A stretch of DNA of 64,000 nt from Undibacterium sp. (GCF_030651495.1 NZ_JAUSFI010000102.1:22310-86309), one strand, 5' to 3'. Counted from the stretch's first letter, positions 47,709-57,403 are shown. The notes: generated by a model from the letters alone, not told the origin. A program made the numbers and translations.

Positions 47709-48733
47709 CACCCCCTCCTCAATTGATGAAGTTGCAGCAAAAATATCGGCACGCCAATGATTGCCGTAATCACGCCCACCGGTAATTGCTGAGGCGCGAC
47801 GATGGTGCGTGCCAAGGCATCGGCCAGCACCAGAAAACTGCCTCCCGCCAAGGTTGCAGCAGGAATCAGCAAACGATGATCGGCACCCCAGGCAAAGCGG
47901 CAGGCATGGGGAATGATCAGTCCGACAAAACCAATACTGCCAGCGCCGCTGACTGCGCTCGCCGTCAATACGGCGGCACAAAAAAATAATGACTGGCGCA
48001 AGCGGCCAATGTTGATGCCCAGTGTGCTGGCGTTATCCGCATGCATGGCGGCGACGTTGATAGCGCGTGCGCGGCGGATTGCAAACGCGCCCACTCCGAG
48101 CAAAATCAGCCAGGGTAAATAACGTGACTGAGTATTGGATAAATCACCGATCATCCAAAACACCATGCCGCGCAAACGGCTGTCCGGCGCGATGGATAAC
48201 ATCAAGGTCACGATAGCGCCGCAGCCTGCAGCGACTATCACGCCCGTCAGCAATAACAAAGGGGCACTGCCTTCCGAACTACCGCTACCGCGAAAATCGC
48301 GATACGCCAGCGCAAACAATAAAATAGCGACGCCGATAGCACCGGTAAAAGCCGACAGATCAACCATCCATGCGGCACCAAAAAATAATATAGAGGCCAA
48401 GGCTCCGACCGAGGCACCGCCAGAGATGCCTAGCACATACGGGTCAGCCAAAGGATTGCGCAATAGTGCTTGCATCATGACGCCAGCCAAAGCCAGCGTG
48501 GCACCGGTCACAAAACCCGACAAGGCACGTCCCAGACGCAACTCCAGCAGGGTGGCAGCCAAGCTTGTAGATTGTCCCTGCAACAGGTCAAGCAGAGCAT
48601 AAAAAAGTTCAGCAACAGAAAGCGATACCGAGCCTATCAGACAGGCAAACAACAAACTTGCCAGCGCACTCAGTGCTAACAGCATCAAAATACGACTGGC
48701 GCGTCGGGCAGAATGATTCGGGGTGATAGGCAC
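47708..48733 (-). CDS. btuC: cobalamin ABC transporter permease
   Basis: 341 residues with about ten membrane helices, of the FecCD/BtuC type (RLGRALSGFVTGATLALAGV, LADPYVLGISGGASVGALAS, GSIGFVGLIIPHACRF). A GTG at 48733 is chosen because GAGGA lies 8 bp upstream. A TTG at 48748, directly after the btuB stop, would add five residues but has no ribosome-binding site. It forms the inner-membrane channel with BtuD. Confidence 0.93.
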   Translation of the reverse strand: MPITPNHSARRASRILMLLALSALASLLFACLIGSVSLSVAELFYALLDLLQGQSTSLAATLLELRLGRALSGFVTGATLALAGVMMQALLRNPLADPYVLGISGGASVGALASILFFGAAWMVDLSAFTGAIGVAILLFALAYRDFRGSGSSEGSAPLLLLTGVIVAAGCGAIVTLMLSIAPDSRLRGMVFWMIGDLSNTQSRYLPWLILLGVGAFAIRRARAINVAAMHADNASTLGINIGRLRQSLFFCAAVLTASAVSGAGSIGFVGLIIPHACRFAWGADHRLLIPAATLAGGSFLVLADALARTIVAPQQLPVGVITAIIGVPIFLLQLHQLRRG

Positions 48734-48748
48734 GGTAAGCGTCCTCAA

Positions 48749-50737
48749 TTAAAAATCATAACGTGCTGTGATTTTCAACTGTCGTCCTGCACTAGGATAA
48801 ATACCAGATTTGCAGCCATAAGCATTGCTAAAGTAATGCTTATCAGTCAAATTAGTCCCTGCCAGCGCCAACTCCAAGGCACCAAAACTTTTCGCATAAC
48901 GCGCATCGAGGCTGGTATAGGCGGGTATTTTAGCCGAGCAAGAATTATCAAAATCACCGCCATAGCGCTGTTCATCAACCCATTGCAAACCCAGATTGGC
49001 GCTTTGTCCATTTTTTGGCAACCAATTCATATTCACCGAAACCAGGTTCTTTGGCACCATCACCATTTCTTTACCGGTGTTGACACCCTCAGTAAAACGG
49101 GCGATCAGGTGCTGCCATTTTGCGGCCAAAGCAAACGCCTGATTCAGTGCGGCAGTCGCTTCCAACTCGACACCCTGGCGCTTGGTTGGATCTAGGTTGA
49201 CATTAGCTCCATATCCAAAATTGGCGGTCGGATCATAGAAAATCTCATTTTTCAGATGATGGCGAAACACTCTTGCAGTGAACTGCCGGGTAACATTCCC
49301 AACTGTTGCACCGAGTTCCAGATCATGCGAAATTTGCGGAGTTAACGGCGTATTGGCTACTAAGGTATAGCCATTTTCATCCACATTTGCCACACGATAA
49401 CTCTGACCCGCTTTCACAAACAAATTCACCTGTGGAGTGAGCGCATAGCTACCTTGCGATTCCCAGGCATTCAAGCCTTGCGATTTGGCGTAGTTAGCGG
49501 TGGTAAATGGTGCCGGATCAAACGAATTTTTATCAAACACTTCATGGCGCGCACCGAATGCCAGGCGCGCCTGCCCGAACCTTATTTCATCGCGCAGATA
49601 AATTGCGGTAGATTTTTGTGTGGCATCGGCCTGTGAATAACTGCTCTCTGTCTGACGATCCCAGTGAATCAGATCGACGCCAGCAGTCAATTCATTGATG
49701 ACGTTGTCGCTGACACTGACATTGCGTAAACGCGGGGAAAACTGAGTTTGATGACTGCTATAGGTAGAAGCAGAATCTCCGTAACTGGAACTATAAAACG
49801 CTTTACCCGTTCTATTTCGACGTGACAACTCTGCCGCCATTTCCCACGTACCAAAGTGTTGATCAAAAAAAGCGGTGTAACGATCGCTATCTATTGAACC
49901 AAAATTTTTCGGGCTTGATGTTTGCTGTGGGTTTTGTTCGAACTGAGCCAGGCTCAAGGCACCGGCAAAACGTGAATCTTGCCGAGCTGAATCGATACGG
50001 GCGCCAACATGCCCGTCTTTGTGCGCCCAAACCAAACCGACATTCATATTTTTTTGGTCGACAGCATTATTATCGCGATAATTATCCGCCTTTTGTTCGC
50101 TGAGATTCAAATTTGCACTCACGCCCCCCCAAGCTTGCCCTAACGACGCCCGCAGCTCTTTATGACCAAACTGGCCCACTTCAGCAGTAACAGCGCCGGA
50201 CAACGCTTTTTGTCCAATCTGCTTGGTAATGATCTGTATGACACCCGCGGTGGCACCATCCCCGTACAAGACACTGCTTCCGCCCCGCATGATCTCAATA
50301 CGTGCTACTGAGTCAATTGGTATCGTCGATAACATGGCAACGCTTAATTCGTTTTCCGACAGACGAACACCATCGACCAAAACCACCATATTTTGACTAC
50401 TGTTGGTACCAAAGCCACGCAAATCGAGATCGAAGTCTTGGGTACCATAGGAACTCTGACGACCATACACACCGGCAATCTTACGAATCGCCTCATTGAC
50501 GTTATCCACGCCGGCATTGCGTATGTCGCTCGCAGTAATGACGGTGGCACCAATCGGGGCGGAATCCGGAGCGCTGGCAAAACGAGAACCGGTAACGACC
50601 ACTTGCGCTAATTCGGTACCGTTATTGTTTTGGGAAAGAACGCTGGAAGATGAAAATGCGGCAAGTATTGCCACACTCATCGTCAGTGGTGCAAACGAAG
50701 CGCGCACGTTGGCACGCTGAGAAATAAATGAAATCAT
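48749..50737 (-). CDS. btuB: TonB-dependent cobalamin receptor BtuB
   Basis: 662 residues from the ATG at 50737 (MISFISQRANVRAS). The signal peptide ends near residue 34. The TonB box is AQVVVTGSRF and the plug shows VDNVNEAIRKIAGVYG, DLRGFGTNSSQNMVVLVDG and VARIEIMRGGSSVLYGDGA. The barrel ends ITARYDF. The cobalamin riboswitch just upstream and the btuCD genes just downstream make B12 or corrinoid the ligand. Confidence 0.96.
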   Translation of the reverse strand: MISFISQRANVRASFAPLTMSVAILAAFSSSSVLSQNNNGTELAQVVVTGSRFASAPDSAPIGATVITASDIRNAGVDNVNEAIRKIAGVYGRQSSYGTQDFDLDLRGFGTNSSQNMVVLVDGVRLSENELSVAMLSTIPIDSVARIEIMRGGSSVLYGDGATAGVIQIITKQIGQKALSGAVTAEVGQFGHKELRASLGQAWGGVSANLNLSEQKADNYRDNNAVDQKNMNVGLVWAHKDGHVGARIDSARQDSRFAGALSLAQFEQNPQQTSSPKNFGSIDSDRYTAFFDQHFGTWEMAAELSRRNRTGKAFYSSSYGDSASTYSSHQTQFSPRLRNVSVSDNVINELTAGVDLIHWDRQTESSYSQADATQKSTAIYLRDEIRFGQARLAFGARHEVFDKNSFDPAPFTTANYAKSQGLNAWESQGSYALTPQVNLFVKAGQSYRVANVDENGYTLVANTPLTPQISHDLELGATVGNVTRQFTARVFRHHLKNEIFYDPTANFGYGANVNLDPTKRQGVELEATAALNQAFALAAKWQHLIARFTEGVNTGKEMVMVPKNLVSVNMNWLPKNGQSANLGLQWVDEQRYGGDFDNSCSAKIPAYTSLDARYAKSFGALELALAGTNLTDKHYFSNAYGCKSGIYPSAGRQLKITARYDF

Positions 50738-50815
50738 AATGAAGAAAATATAGGGCAACTAGCCAACGTCCCCGTAGGCTAGATTGAACAAAACTGCCAG
50801 TTAACACTGGGCAAT

Positions 50816-51066
50816 CTCACTTATTCTGGCCGGTATCCGGGCTGTCAAGCTTGACCATCTAACCTTCCCATGCACATAGCACAGTGGTAATGAAGGATGG
50901 CTTACCACGTCAAATATCATCAGAATAAGACATTTACGCGGCGCTTGTACACCGTTGCGGGGGCAGCACACTGTATGCAAGAAATCTGCTGTTCAGGCGT
51001 CTAAAATAATCGACGGTTCCGAAATCAGACAGGCTTCTAGTGCATTGTGTTTCCCGTTTAACCGCA
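50816..51066 (-). promoter_or_regulatory. cobalamin (AdoCbl) riboswitch upstream of btuB
   Basis: On the minus strand the conserved pieces occur in order: AACGGGAAACACAATGC at the 5' end (near 51056), GTGCTGCCCCCGCAACGGT (near 50955-50973), and AGCCCGGATACCGGCC (B12 box region, near 50827-50843). The element ends about 80 nt before the btuB ATG. A self-complementary CCAGTGTTAACTGG just downstream (50797-50810) is a candidate for the expression platform. It should switch off btuB and the downstream btu/cob genes when coenzyme B12 is plentiful. Confidence 0.94.
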
Positions 51067-51142
51067 AACATGAACATGTCTGCGAGCACCAAAACAGGGC
51101 TATTTTAAAGGCAGAGTGGTTTGGCGGCAAGCGCTATCGGAT

Positions 51143-51511
51143 TTACGCGAGCCAATCAATTTTGTTTGTAATCGACAACCAGGCAGCAACCAGGTTTTTG
51201 TGCAAGTCAGAAATTTCGGTAAATTTCACGCCGATACGATAAGAATCACCACTGAGAATGGCATGTAATACGGCGATTTTGCAGGCCACCTGATAAGGCT
51301 CTGAAGAAGACTGATCAATCCGAGGAACTTCCATCATCAGGCGGTATTCCTTATCGATGGCCACATTGTGGGCGCACTGTATCAACAGGCCGCTAGCAGA
51401 AACATTGATCACTTTTGCCGGGACAATATTCCCTTCCGCGAGCTTGATTGCGGCTCGCCAAAGGACATTGCTTCTCGGACTTTTACGCAGTTCCATCATA
51501 TTGACACCCAT
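51143..51511 (-). CDS. PilZ-domain protein (cyclic-di-GMP binding predicted)
   Basis: 122 residues, a single PilZ domain. The binding motifs are RKSPR near residue 9 (RxxxR) and NVSASG near 38 (the D/NxSxxG motif), so cyclic-di-GMP binding is plausible. The start could be the ATG at 51511 or one of two ATGs four and five codons later. It lies between cobC and the btuB riboswitch on the same strand, with no evident functional link to cobalamin. Confidence 0.88.
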   Translation of the reverse strand: MGVNMMELRKSPRSNVLWRAAIKLAEGNIVPAKVINVSASGLLIQCAHNVAIDKEYRLMMEVPRIDQSSSEPYQVACKIAVLHAILSGDSYRIGVKFTEISDLHKNLVAAWLSITNKIDWLA

Positions 51512-51567
51512 ACACGGTTGATGCTAGTTGTCAGAATTTTTCTGTTTTCAACAGGATAATAGCATTG

Positions 51568-52113
51568 TTATAAGTCGCGCTTTCGTTGGACGCATTCTCC
51601 AAATTCTATCTTTTTTATCGTATGTACCACTTCTCGGGCCAGATCACTCGCTTGCATGCCGCGCTGATAGGCCAAGATCAACCGGATACTGCCTGCATGG
51701 GCAACGATGGCAATCTCATTATGTTCACTCATAGCGAGCTGACGCAAAAAATTGATCACCCGCAGCGCCATAGCAATGACATTCTCACCCCGGCCAGGCG
51801 CATAAGCGGCCACGTCGTCAGCCCAGGCATCAATCTCTGCCCGGGCAATATCATCCCAGGCTTGCATCTCCCATGAACCGAAATGCATTTCCATCAGGCG
51901 CGCGTCGAACACCGGTGCCGGATGTAACATGCACGCCAGTCTGGCACAACGTTGCAAGGGGCTGGAAATAACCGCAATGCCGGCCGGCAGCACACTCTGC
52001 AATTGCCGCCACACCAAGTGGCAGTGCGCCTCATTGACGGCAATATCTGCCTGGCCGTAGCAAATACCCGCAGCAATGTCTGGCTGCGGATGCCGGATCA
52101 GATAAAGCTGCAT
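51568..52113 (-). CDS. cobC: alpha-ribazole phosphatase (histidine phosphatase family)
   Basis: 181 residues. The phosphohistidine motif is LYLIRHPQPD at residue 3, the second His is in IAIVAHAGSIRLIL near 150, and a glutamate is in LMEMHFGSWEMQAWDDI. RHP in place of RHG is common in this group. It removes the phosphate from alpha-ribazole phosphate or from cobalamin phosphate. It overlaps cobS by 16 bp, supporting the cobalamin role over a generic phosphoglycerate mutase. Confidence 0.9.
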   Translation of the reverse strand: MQLYLIRHPQPDIAAGICYGQADIAVNEAHCHLVWRQLQSVLPAGIAVISSPLQRCARLACMLHPAPVFDARLMEMHFGSWEMQAWDDIARAEIDAWADDVAAYAPGRGENVIAMALRVINFLRQLAMSEHNEIAIVAHAGSIRLILAYQRGMQASDLAREVVHTIKKIEFGECVQRKRDL

Positions 52114-52904
52114 AAGGATTTTGCTAGCGTACAGGAAGTAAAGCGCGGCAGCGCCAGCAGACCAAGATAAAACGCCACTTCAGACAATTGCTGGACTGTG
52201 CCCAGACAATCGCCGGTATACCCGCCTATCCTGCGGACAAACAAGCGTGCCAGCCACCAGCTGGCCAAAATCAGTAAACTCAAGCCGCTGAAAAAACGCG
52301 TCAAAGGAATGACGCTGAGGTAGAGTATCCCGGCAACCGGCAGCGCCACCGTCACGATGGCAATCAGCCACTCGGCATTCGACATATGCTGCGTCAGAGG
52401 TTTGGCCTTGCCTTCCAGCCTGGCGTAGTCCAGACACCAGATCAGGCTGCAAGACGCCAAGCGCGACAACGGATGGGCGATGAATAGGGCGGGGATGACA
52501 TAACTGACAGGCAAGCTTAGCAATAAGGTGATTTTGCAGAGCAGCATCAGCATAATGCCTATCGCGCCATACGCACCGACACGAGAATCCTTCATGATCT
52601 CCAGCACCCTCTCGGCTGTCATGCCGCCCCCGAAACCATCGCAGACATCGGCAAAACCGTCTTCATGAAACGCGCCCGTCAGCCAGATCCCGGCAACGGT
52701 GGATAACACCACCGCCACCGCTGGCGGCCACAGCAGCGTGGCCAGCGCATACACCGCAGCAGTGACCAGCGCCACCACCCAACCTACGGCCGGGAAGTAA
52801 CGCGAAGCCTGATGCAGCCAGGCCGGATCAAACCCGACCCAGCGCGGTATCGGAATGCGGGTAAAAAATTGCAAGGCGATGAAAAATAAACGCAGTTGTT
52901 GCAT
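52098..52904 (-). CDS. cobS: adenosylcobinamide-GDP ribazoletransferase
   Basis: 268 residues with multiple membrane helices. The acidic family signature GAFHEDGFADVCDGFGGG is near residue 78, and RVGAYGAIGIMLMLL near 108. This integral membrane enzyme joins AdoCbi-GDP to alpha-ribazole phosphate, the last assembly step of B12. It sits between cobT and cobC, forming the cobT-cobS-cobC set. Confidence 0.95.
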   Translation of the reverse strand: MQQLRLFFIALQFFTRIPIPRWVGFDPAWLHQASRYFPAVGWVVALVTAAVYALATLLWPPAVAVVLSTVAGIWLTGAFHEDGFADVCDGFGGGMTAERVLEIMKDSRVGAYGAIGIMLMLLCKITLLLSLPVSYVIPALFIAHPLSRLASCSLIWCLDYARLEGKAKPLTQHMSNAEWLIAIVTVALPVAGILYLSVIPLTRFFSGLSLLILASWWLARLFVRRIGGYTGDCLGTVQQLSEVAFYLGLLALPRFTSCTLAKSLCSFI

Positions 52905-52960
52905 ACGATCTTATTCGTGATTAGTTGTGATTAGTTGCGACTATTCGCGACTATTGATTG

Positions 52961-54007
52961 CTATTCGCTTTTTTCACTGACCTGCGCGGAAGCAAAGGTC
53001 GCCATCTGGTTCATAAAATTCACCGAGGCTTGCACCAGCGGATAGACCAGCGCCGCGCCCGTGCCTTCCCCCAGGCGCAGATCCAGTTGCAACAAGGGCT
53101 GTGCATCGAGCGCCGCCAGCATTTTGCGGTGGCCGCTTTCATCCGAGCAGTGCGCAAACACGCAATAATCAAGAATTGCCGGCTGCAATTTTGCCGCCAC
53201 CAGCAAGGCACTGGTGACGATAAAACCATCGATCAGCAAGATCATACGGCGCTCGGCAGCCGCCAGCATGGCTCCCACCATCATCGCAATCTCAAAACCG
53301 CCAAACGTCGCCAGCACTTGCAAAGGCTCGCTGACATTGGCATGTAAGCTGACAGCCTGCTCGATCACATGCTGCTTGTGCAAAATGCCGTCCGCCGCCA
53401 AGCCGGTACCCGCGCCGACACAATCGGCCACCGCGATCCCGCTCAGCTTATGCATCAGCGCCGCGGCTGCGGTGGTATTGCCTATACCCATTTCACCGAA
53501 GCCCAGCACGTTGCCCGGCAAGCGTTCTACCAGACGCAGGCCATGTTGCAAGGCGGTCTGGCATTGTTCTGCCGTCATCGCCGCTTGCTGCGCAAAATTA
53601 CGCGTACCCAACGCGATTTTTCTGTTAAGCAAAGTCTCACGCGAACCAAAATCATGATTCACGCCCGCATCGACTATATGCAGTTGGATGCCGCTTTGTC
53701 TGGCAAATACATTAATCGCGGCCCCCTGCGCCAAAAAATTCTCGACCATTTGCCAGGTCACGTCTTGCGGAAAAGCCGAAATATTTTCCGCCACCACGCC
53801 ATGATCAGCGGCAAACACGATGATCGCCGGCTGCGTCAATGCCAGCTGTGTACTTTGCTGTATCAAGCCGATCTGATGGGCCAGATTTTCCAGTTTGCCC
53901 AGACTGCCCAAAGGTTTGGTTTTATTGTTGATGCAAGCAATCAAAGCGTCCGTGAGCCCAGCATTTTGGGTGAAGAGTACCTCGGGCAACATAGTCATCA
54001 TGGTCAT
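52961..54007 (-). CDS. cobT: nicotinate-nucleotide:dimethylbenzimidazole phosphoribosyltransferase
   Basis: 348 residues. Conserved elements are KTKPLGSLGKLENLAHQIG near residue 30, FAADHGVVAENISAFPQDVT near 65, GFGEMGIGNTTAAAAL near 173 and the C-terminal catalytic Glu region LRLGEGTGAALVYPLVQASV near 310. It activates dimethylbenzimidazole to alpha-ribazole phosphate for CobS. The start region MTMMTM offers several Met; the first is used. Confidence 0.95.
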   Translation of the reverse strand: MTMMTMLPEVLFTQNAGLTDALIACINNKTKPLGSLGKLENLAHQIGLIQQSTQLALTQPAIIVFAADHGVVAENISAFPQDVTWQMVENFLAQGAAINVFARQSGIQLHIVDAGVNHDFGSRETLLNRKIALGTRNFAQQAAMTAEQCQTALQHGLRLVERLPGNVLGFGEMGIGNTTAAAALMHKLSGIAVADCVGAGTGLAADGILHKQHVIEQAVSLHANVSEPLQVLATFGGFEIAMMVGAMLAAAERRMILLIDGFIVTSALLVAAKLQPAILDYCVFAHCSDESGHRKMLAALDAQPLLQLDLRLGEGTGAALVYPLVQASVNFMNQMATFASAQVSEKSE

Positions 54008-54098
54008 AAATAAGGCGCAATCAAAAAACTGGTTGAAAAAATGCGCCTAGTGTAGTGCTTCAGGCTAGCTTAGACAAATGTAAACACCACCAGCCTCA

Positions 54099-54147
54099 AG
54101 ACGCAATCGCAAGGTGATAGGCTGAAATCCGCATGAATTCCATTTGC
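54099..54147. repeat. REP-like palindrome, decayed copy R4
   Basis: GGTGATAGGCTGAAATCCGC followed by ATG matches the reverse complement of copies R1 and R2 (GGTGATAGGCTGGAAACCCG) with two or three changes, but the outer arms have diverged. It lies between cobT and dgkA. Confidence 0.6.
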
Positions 54148-54216
54148 ATGAGCGGTGCATGTGCGGGCGGCGCACTGGATTTGCCGCAGTTAAAAAACGT
54201 GATTTTTTCTGAACGA

Positions 54217-54615
54217 TCAATAGTAAAACCGATTGAACAACACCACGGACCACGTCGCTACGGCAATCAACAAGGTCAGCAAGACCGCTGCACTACCAAA
54301 ATCTTTGGCATTTTTGGACAATGCGTGCCGCTCTAATGAAACCCTGTCCACCACCGCTTCAATCGCCGAATTAATCAACTCCACCACCAAAATCAAAATC
54401 AATACGGCGATCATCATCAATTTCTCAAAAGCCGAGACAGGTAAAATAAGCGCGACCACCGCTCCCAAAATCACCAGCACCAGTTCTTGACGAAAGGCGT
54501 GCTCGTTTTTCCACGCTGATTTAAAACCGTCGATAGAATAAAAAAACGCCGCAAAAATACGCTGCAAACCACTTTTACTTTTAAATTCGCTGACAACTGG
54601 TTCATGATTACTCAT
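54217..54615 (-). CDS. dgkA: diacylglycerol kinase
   Basis: 132 residues from the ATG at 54615 with AAAGG 6 bp upstream; a TTG two codons earlier is less likely. It has three membrane helices. The active-site segment is ILVVELINSAIEAVVDRVSL near residue 75, followed by HALSKNAKDFGSAAVLLTL. It recycles diacylglycerol to phosphatidic acid in the inner membrane. It is convergent with no gene and alone in its unit. Confidence 0.95.
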   Translation of the reverse strand: MSNHEPVVSEFKSKSGLQRIFAAFFYSIDGFKSAWKNEHAFRQELVLVILGAVVALILPVSAFEKLMMIAVLILILVVELINSAIEAVVDRVSLERHALSKNAKDFGSAAVLLTLLIAVATWSVVLFNRFYY

Positions 54616-54819
54616 ACGCAACCTTTATGTGAATGAATGAATAGAATTGAAAAAATTTTGGGCAAATTTTAACAGGACAATGTCAGCAAATACTAATCAC
54701 ACGGAACAGACCGACATTGATCAAATCACTTATGTAAAAAGTACTATTTTTGATATATCTACTGCCGTTTCTTTTCACATTATGGTATAAAGGAATTATT
54801 GCAATGCACCAACCATAAT

Positions 54820-55596
54820 ATGAAAAACGAAACCACCTCATCCGAAAAGACTTCTATTCAAGTCATAGAGCGCCTGGTCTCTTTGCTTGATGCGCTTTCA
54901 CTCCATCAAGACCCCGTCAGCTTAAAAGAACTCGCGATTACCACGGGCCTGCATCCGTCGACGGCGCACCGCATTTTGAATGATCTGGTCAAAACCCGCT
55001 TTGTCGACCGGGCGGAAGCGGGTTCTTACCGTTTAGGCATGCGCTTGCTGGAATTAGGCAATATCGTTAAAAGCCGGCTGAATGTGCGTGAAGCGGCGTT
55101 AGAATTCATGCGCGTCCTGCACCGCCAGACACAGCAAACGGTTAACCTGTCGGTACGCCAGGGCGATGAGATTGTGTATATCGACCGCGCCTTTTCAGAA
55201 CGCTCCGGCATGCAGGTTGTGCGTGCGATTGGCGGCCGTGCGCCCCTGCATTTAACTTCTACCGGAAAACTGTTTTTATCACTGGATGAGCCCAAAGCCA
55301 TCCGTGCGTACACAACCCGCACCGGCCTGGCCGGACACAATAAAAACTCGATTACCAACTTAGCTCAACTGGAAAAAGAATTGGCCGAAGTCAGGGAACA
55401 TGGCTTTGCCCGCGACAATGAAGAATTGGAGCTAGGTGTACGCTGTATGGCGGCAGGCATCCGTGATGACAGCGGCAAGATGATTGCCGGCTTATCGATC
55501 TCGGCACCGGCCGACCGTCTGCAAGAAGAATGGTTAGCCGATTTAATCTCTACTGCGGATCAAATTTCAGCGACCTTGGGCTATGTCCCTGCATAA
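54820..55596 (+). CDS. IclR-family transcriptional regulator
   Basis: 258 residues from the ATG at 54820. A TTG at 54799, with AAGGA close upstream, would add seven residues. The N-terminal winged helix (residues 14-75) has SLKELAITTGLHPSTAHRIL. The C-terminal effector domain has GRAPLHLTSTGKLFLSLDEP near 150 and the closing GIRDDSGKMIAGLSISAPADR. The effector is unknown. A TATAAA box at 54785-54790 lies just upstream. It stands alone between dgkA and the signal peptidase gene. Confidence 0.9.
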   Translation: MKNETTSSEKTSIQVIERLVSLLDALSLHQDPVSLKELAITTGLHPSTAHRILNDLVKTRFVDRAEAGSYRLGMRLLELGNIVKSRLNVREAALEFMRVLHRQTQQTVNLSVRQGDEIVYIDRAFSERSGMQVVRAIGGRAPLHLTSTGKLFLSLDEPKAIRAYTTRTGLAGHNKNSITNLAQLEKELAEVREHGFARDNEELELGVRCMAAGIRDDSGKMIAGLSISAPADRLQEEWLADLISTADQISATLGYVPA

Positions 55597-55617
55597 GTCG
55601 CCGCCCAAGGTGATAGA

Positions 55618-56304
55618 TCAAACCCCTGCACCAATGCGCTCCAGTCTCGGCAAGTAGTAGTTATCACTATTGAGCGAAAATAACAGGTGTTTGATCTGTC
55701 CGGTAATCAGTTCACGCTTGACCAATCCAATATAACGCGAATCCCGGCTATTATCGCGGTTATCACCGAGCATCATATACTGCCCTGCTGGCACGGTTAT
55801 CGCCGTAAATGAGCGCATCGCTGCGCGCTCAGGCATGACGATCACGTCGTGCTGCAGGCTACCCAGACTTTCCTTAAAAACCAATTGTTCTCTTGGGTAC
55901 TCGCGCACCGGCGTCAAATGGTCGGCATCGTGCGTAGTGATTGGCGTGTAGCTCGCCTCAACCCCATTGATGACCAGTTTTTCATTGCGCATCTCGACCA
56001 CATCACCAGGCAAAGCGATCAGGCGCTTGACTAAGCGAATACCATCTTCAGGCGAGGTAAAAGTGACGATGTCACCGCGTTTAGGATCTGCCACGTGCTT
56101 GAGTATCACATCAGTAAATGGCAGTTTGACGTCATAGGCGAGTCGATCACAAATCACGCGGTCGCCTTCCAATAAGTTCGGATACATGGAACTCGACGGT
56201 ACCAGATACCAATCCGCCAAGGCGCTACGCACCAGCACCATGCCGACCAGGAAGAGTAAAAAACCTTTGTTGTCGGCAGCCAACTTACGCACATTGAATG
56301 ACAT
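55618..56304 (-). CDS. signal peptidase I (short, isolated copy)
   Basis: 228 residues from the ATG at 56304, with GAGGA 6 bp upstream. One N-terminal membrane helix (about residues 14-34) precedes the catalytic Ser in YLVPSSSMYPNLLEGD (near 40) and the catalytic Lys in GIRLVKRLIALPGDVV (near 92); the YMMLGDNRDNSRDSRYIG box is near 175. All SPase I motifs are present. The canonical lepB normally sits beside lepA and rnc and has two helices, so this is probably an additional signal peptidase. Confidence 0.88.
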   Translation of the reverse strand: MSFNVRKLAADNKGFLLFLVGMVLVRSALADWYLVPSSSMYPNLLEGDRVICDRLAYDVKLPFTDVILKHVADPKRGDIVTFTSPEDGIRLVKRLIALPGDVVEMRNEKLVINGVEASYTPITTHDADHLTPVREYPREQLVFKESLGSLQHDVIVMPERAAMRSFTAITVPAGQYMMLGDNRDNSRDSRYIGLVKRELITGQIKHLLFSLNSDNYYLPRLERIGAGV

Positions 56305-56341
56305 ATTTTTCCTCAGTTTGGGATGAACACCGAGCATAGAC

Positions 56342-56373
56342 AAAAAAATACCCCGAAAGTTCGGGGTATTTTT
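56342..56373 (-). terminator. intrinsic terminator of gap
   Basis: A stem AATACCCCGA/TCGGGGTATT with a 4-nt loop has T-runs on both sides, so it can work in both directions. On the minus strand it lies 17 bp past the gap stop and 36 bp before the signal peptidase start. Confidence 0.9.
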
Positions 56374-56389
56374 AACAGCAGAAAAACAA

Positions 56390-57403
56390 TTACTTGGCGT
56401 TCATCAGTGCCATGGTGGTATCCAACATACGGTTGGAGAAACCCCATTCATTGTCGTACCAGCTAGAGACCTTGACCAAACGGCCAGATACCTTGGTCAA
56501 TGTTTCGTCATAAGTGCTGGAGGCTGGATTGTGATTGAAATCCACAGAAACCAAAGGTGCCGTGTTGTAATCCAAAATACCTTTAAGCGCGCCTTCGGAA
56601 GCGTCTTTCAGTACTTTATTGATTTCTTCCACGGTCGTATCACGTGCCGCGATAAATGTCAGATCGACTACGGACACATTGATGGTTGGTACGCGCATGG
56701 CGTAACCATCTAATTTACCATTCAGTTCTGGCAAGACCAAGCCAACCGCTACGGCTGCGCCGGTTTTAGTTGGAATCATGCTCATCGTGGCGGAGCGGGC
56801 ACGACGCAAGTCTTCGTGCATCACGTCAGTCAATACCTGATCATTGGTGTAAGCATGGATCGTCGTCATCAGACCATTCACGATACCGATAGCATCGTTT
56901 AATGGCTTGGCGATAGGTGCCAGGCAATTGGTGGTGCAAGAAGCATTAGAAATGACGGTGTCGGAAGCTTTCAGTACGCCGTGATTCACGCCGTAAACGA
57001 TCGTTGCATCCACATCTTTACCGCCTGGTGCGGAAATGATGACTTTTTTAGCGCCGCCAGCGATATGGGCAGAAGCTTTTTCTTTTGTTGTGAAGAAACC
57101 TGTGCATTCCAGCACGACATCGACATTCAACTCGCCCCAAGGGATATTGGCTGGATTGCGCTCAGCGAAAACCTTGATCTTGTCACCATTGACAATCATG
57201 GTGTCGCCTTCGACTGTCACGGTGCCAGGGAATTTGCCATGCGCAGTATCGTAACGCGTCAGGTGGGCATTCGATTCTGCATTACCCAGATCATTGATCG
57301 CAACGATCTGAATCTCATTTTTAAACTTACCACCTTCGTAATGTGCGCGAAGGATATTACGGCCGATACGGCCATAGCCGTTGATTGCGACGCGAATCGT
57401 CAT
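56390..57403 (-). CDS. gap: glyceraldehyde-3-phosphate dehydrogenase
   Basis: 337 residues from the ATG at 57403 ([20 protein letters not shown]). The Rossmann motif is at residue 7, the catalytic Cys in [17 protein letters not shown] near 155, and the substrate-binding [16 protein letters not shown] near 212. It oxidises glyceraldehyde-3-phosphate in glycolysis and runs in reverse for gluconeogenesis. It follows tkt and a GNAT gene on the same strand, linking central carbon enzymes, and ends in a strong terminator. Confidence 0.97.
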   Translation of the reverse strand: MTIRVAINGYGRIGRNILRAHYEGGKFKNEIQIVAINDLGNAESNAHLTRYDTAHGKFPGTVTVEGDTMIVNGDKIKVFAERNPANIPWGELNVDVVLECTGFFTTKEKASAHIAGGAKKVIISAPGGKDVDATIVYGVNHGVLKASDTVISNASCTTNCLAPIAKPLNDAIGIVNGLMTTIHAYTNDQVLTDVMHEDLRRARSATMSMIPTKTGAAVAVGLVLPELNGKLDGYAMRVPTINVSVVDLTFIAARDTTVEEINKVLKDASEGALKGILDYNTAPLVSVDFNHNPASSTYDETLTKVSGRLVKVSSWYDNEWGFSNRMLDTTMALMNAK

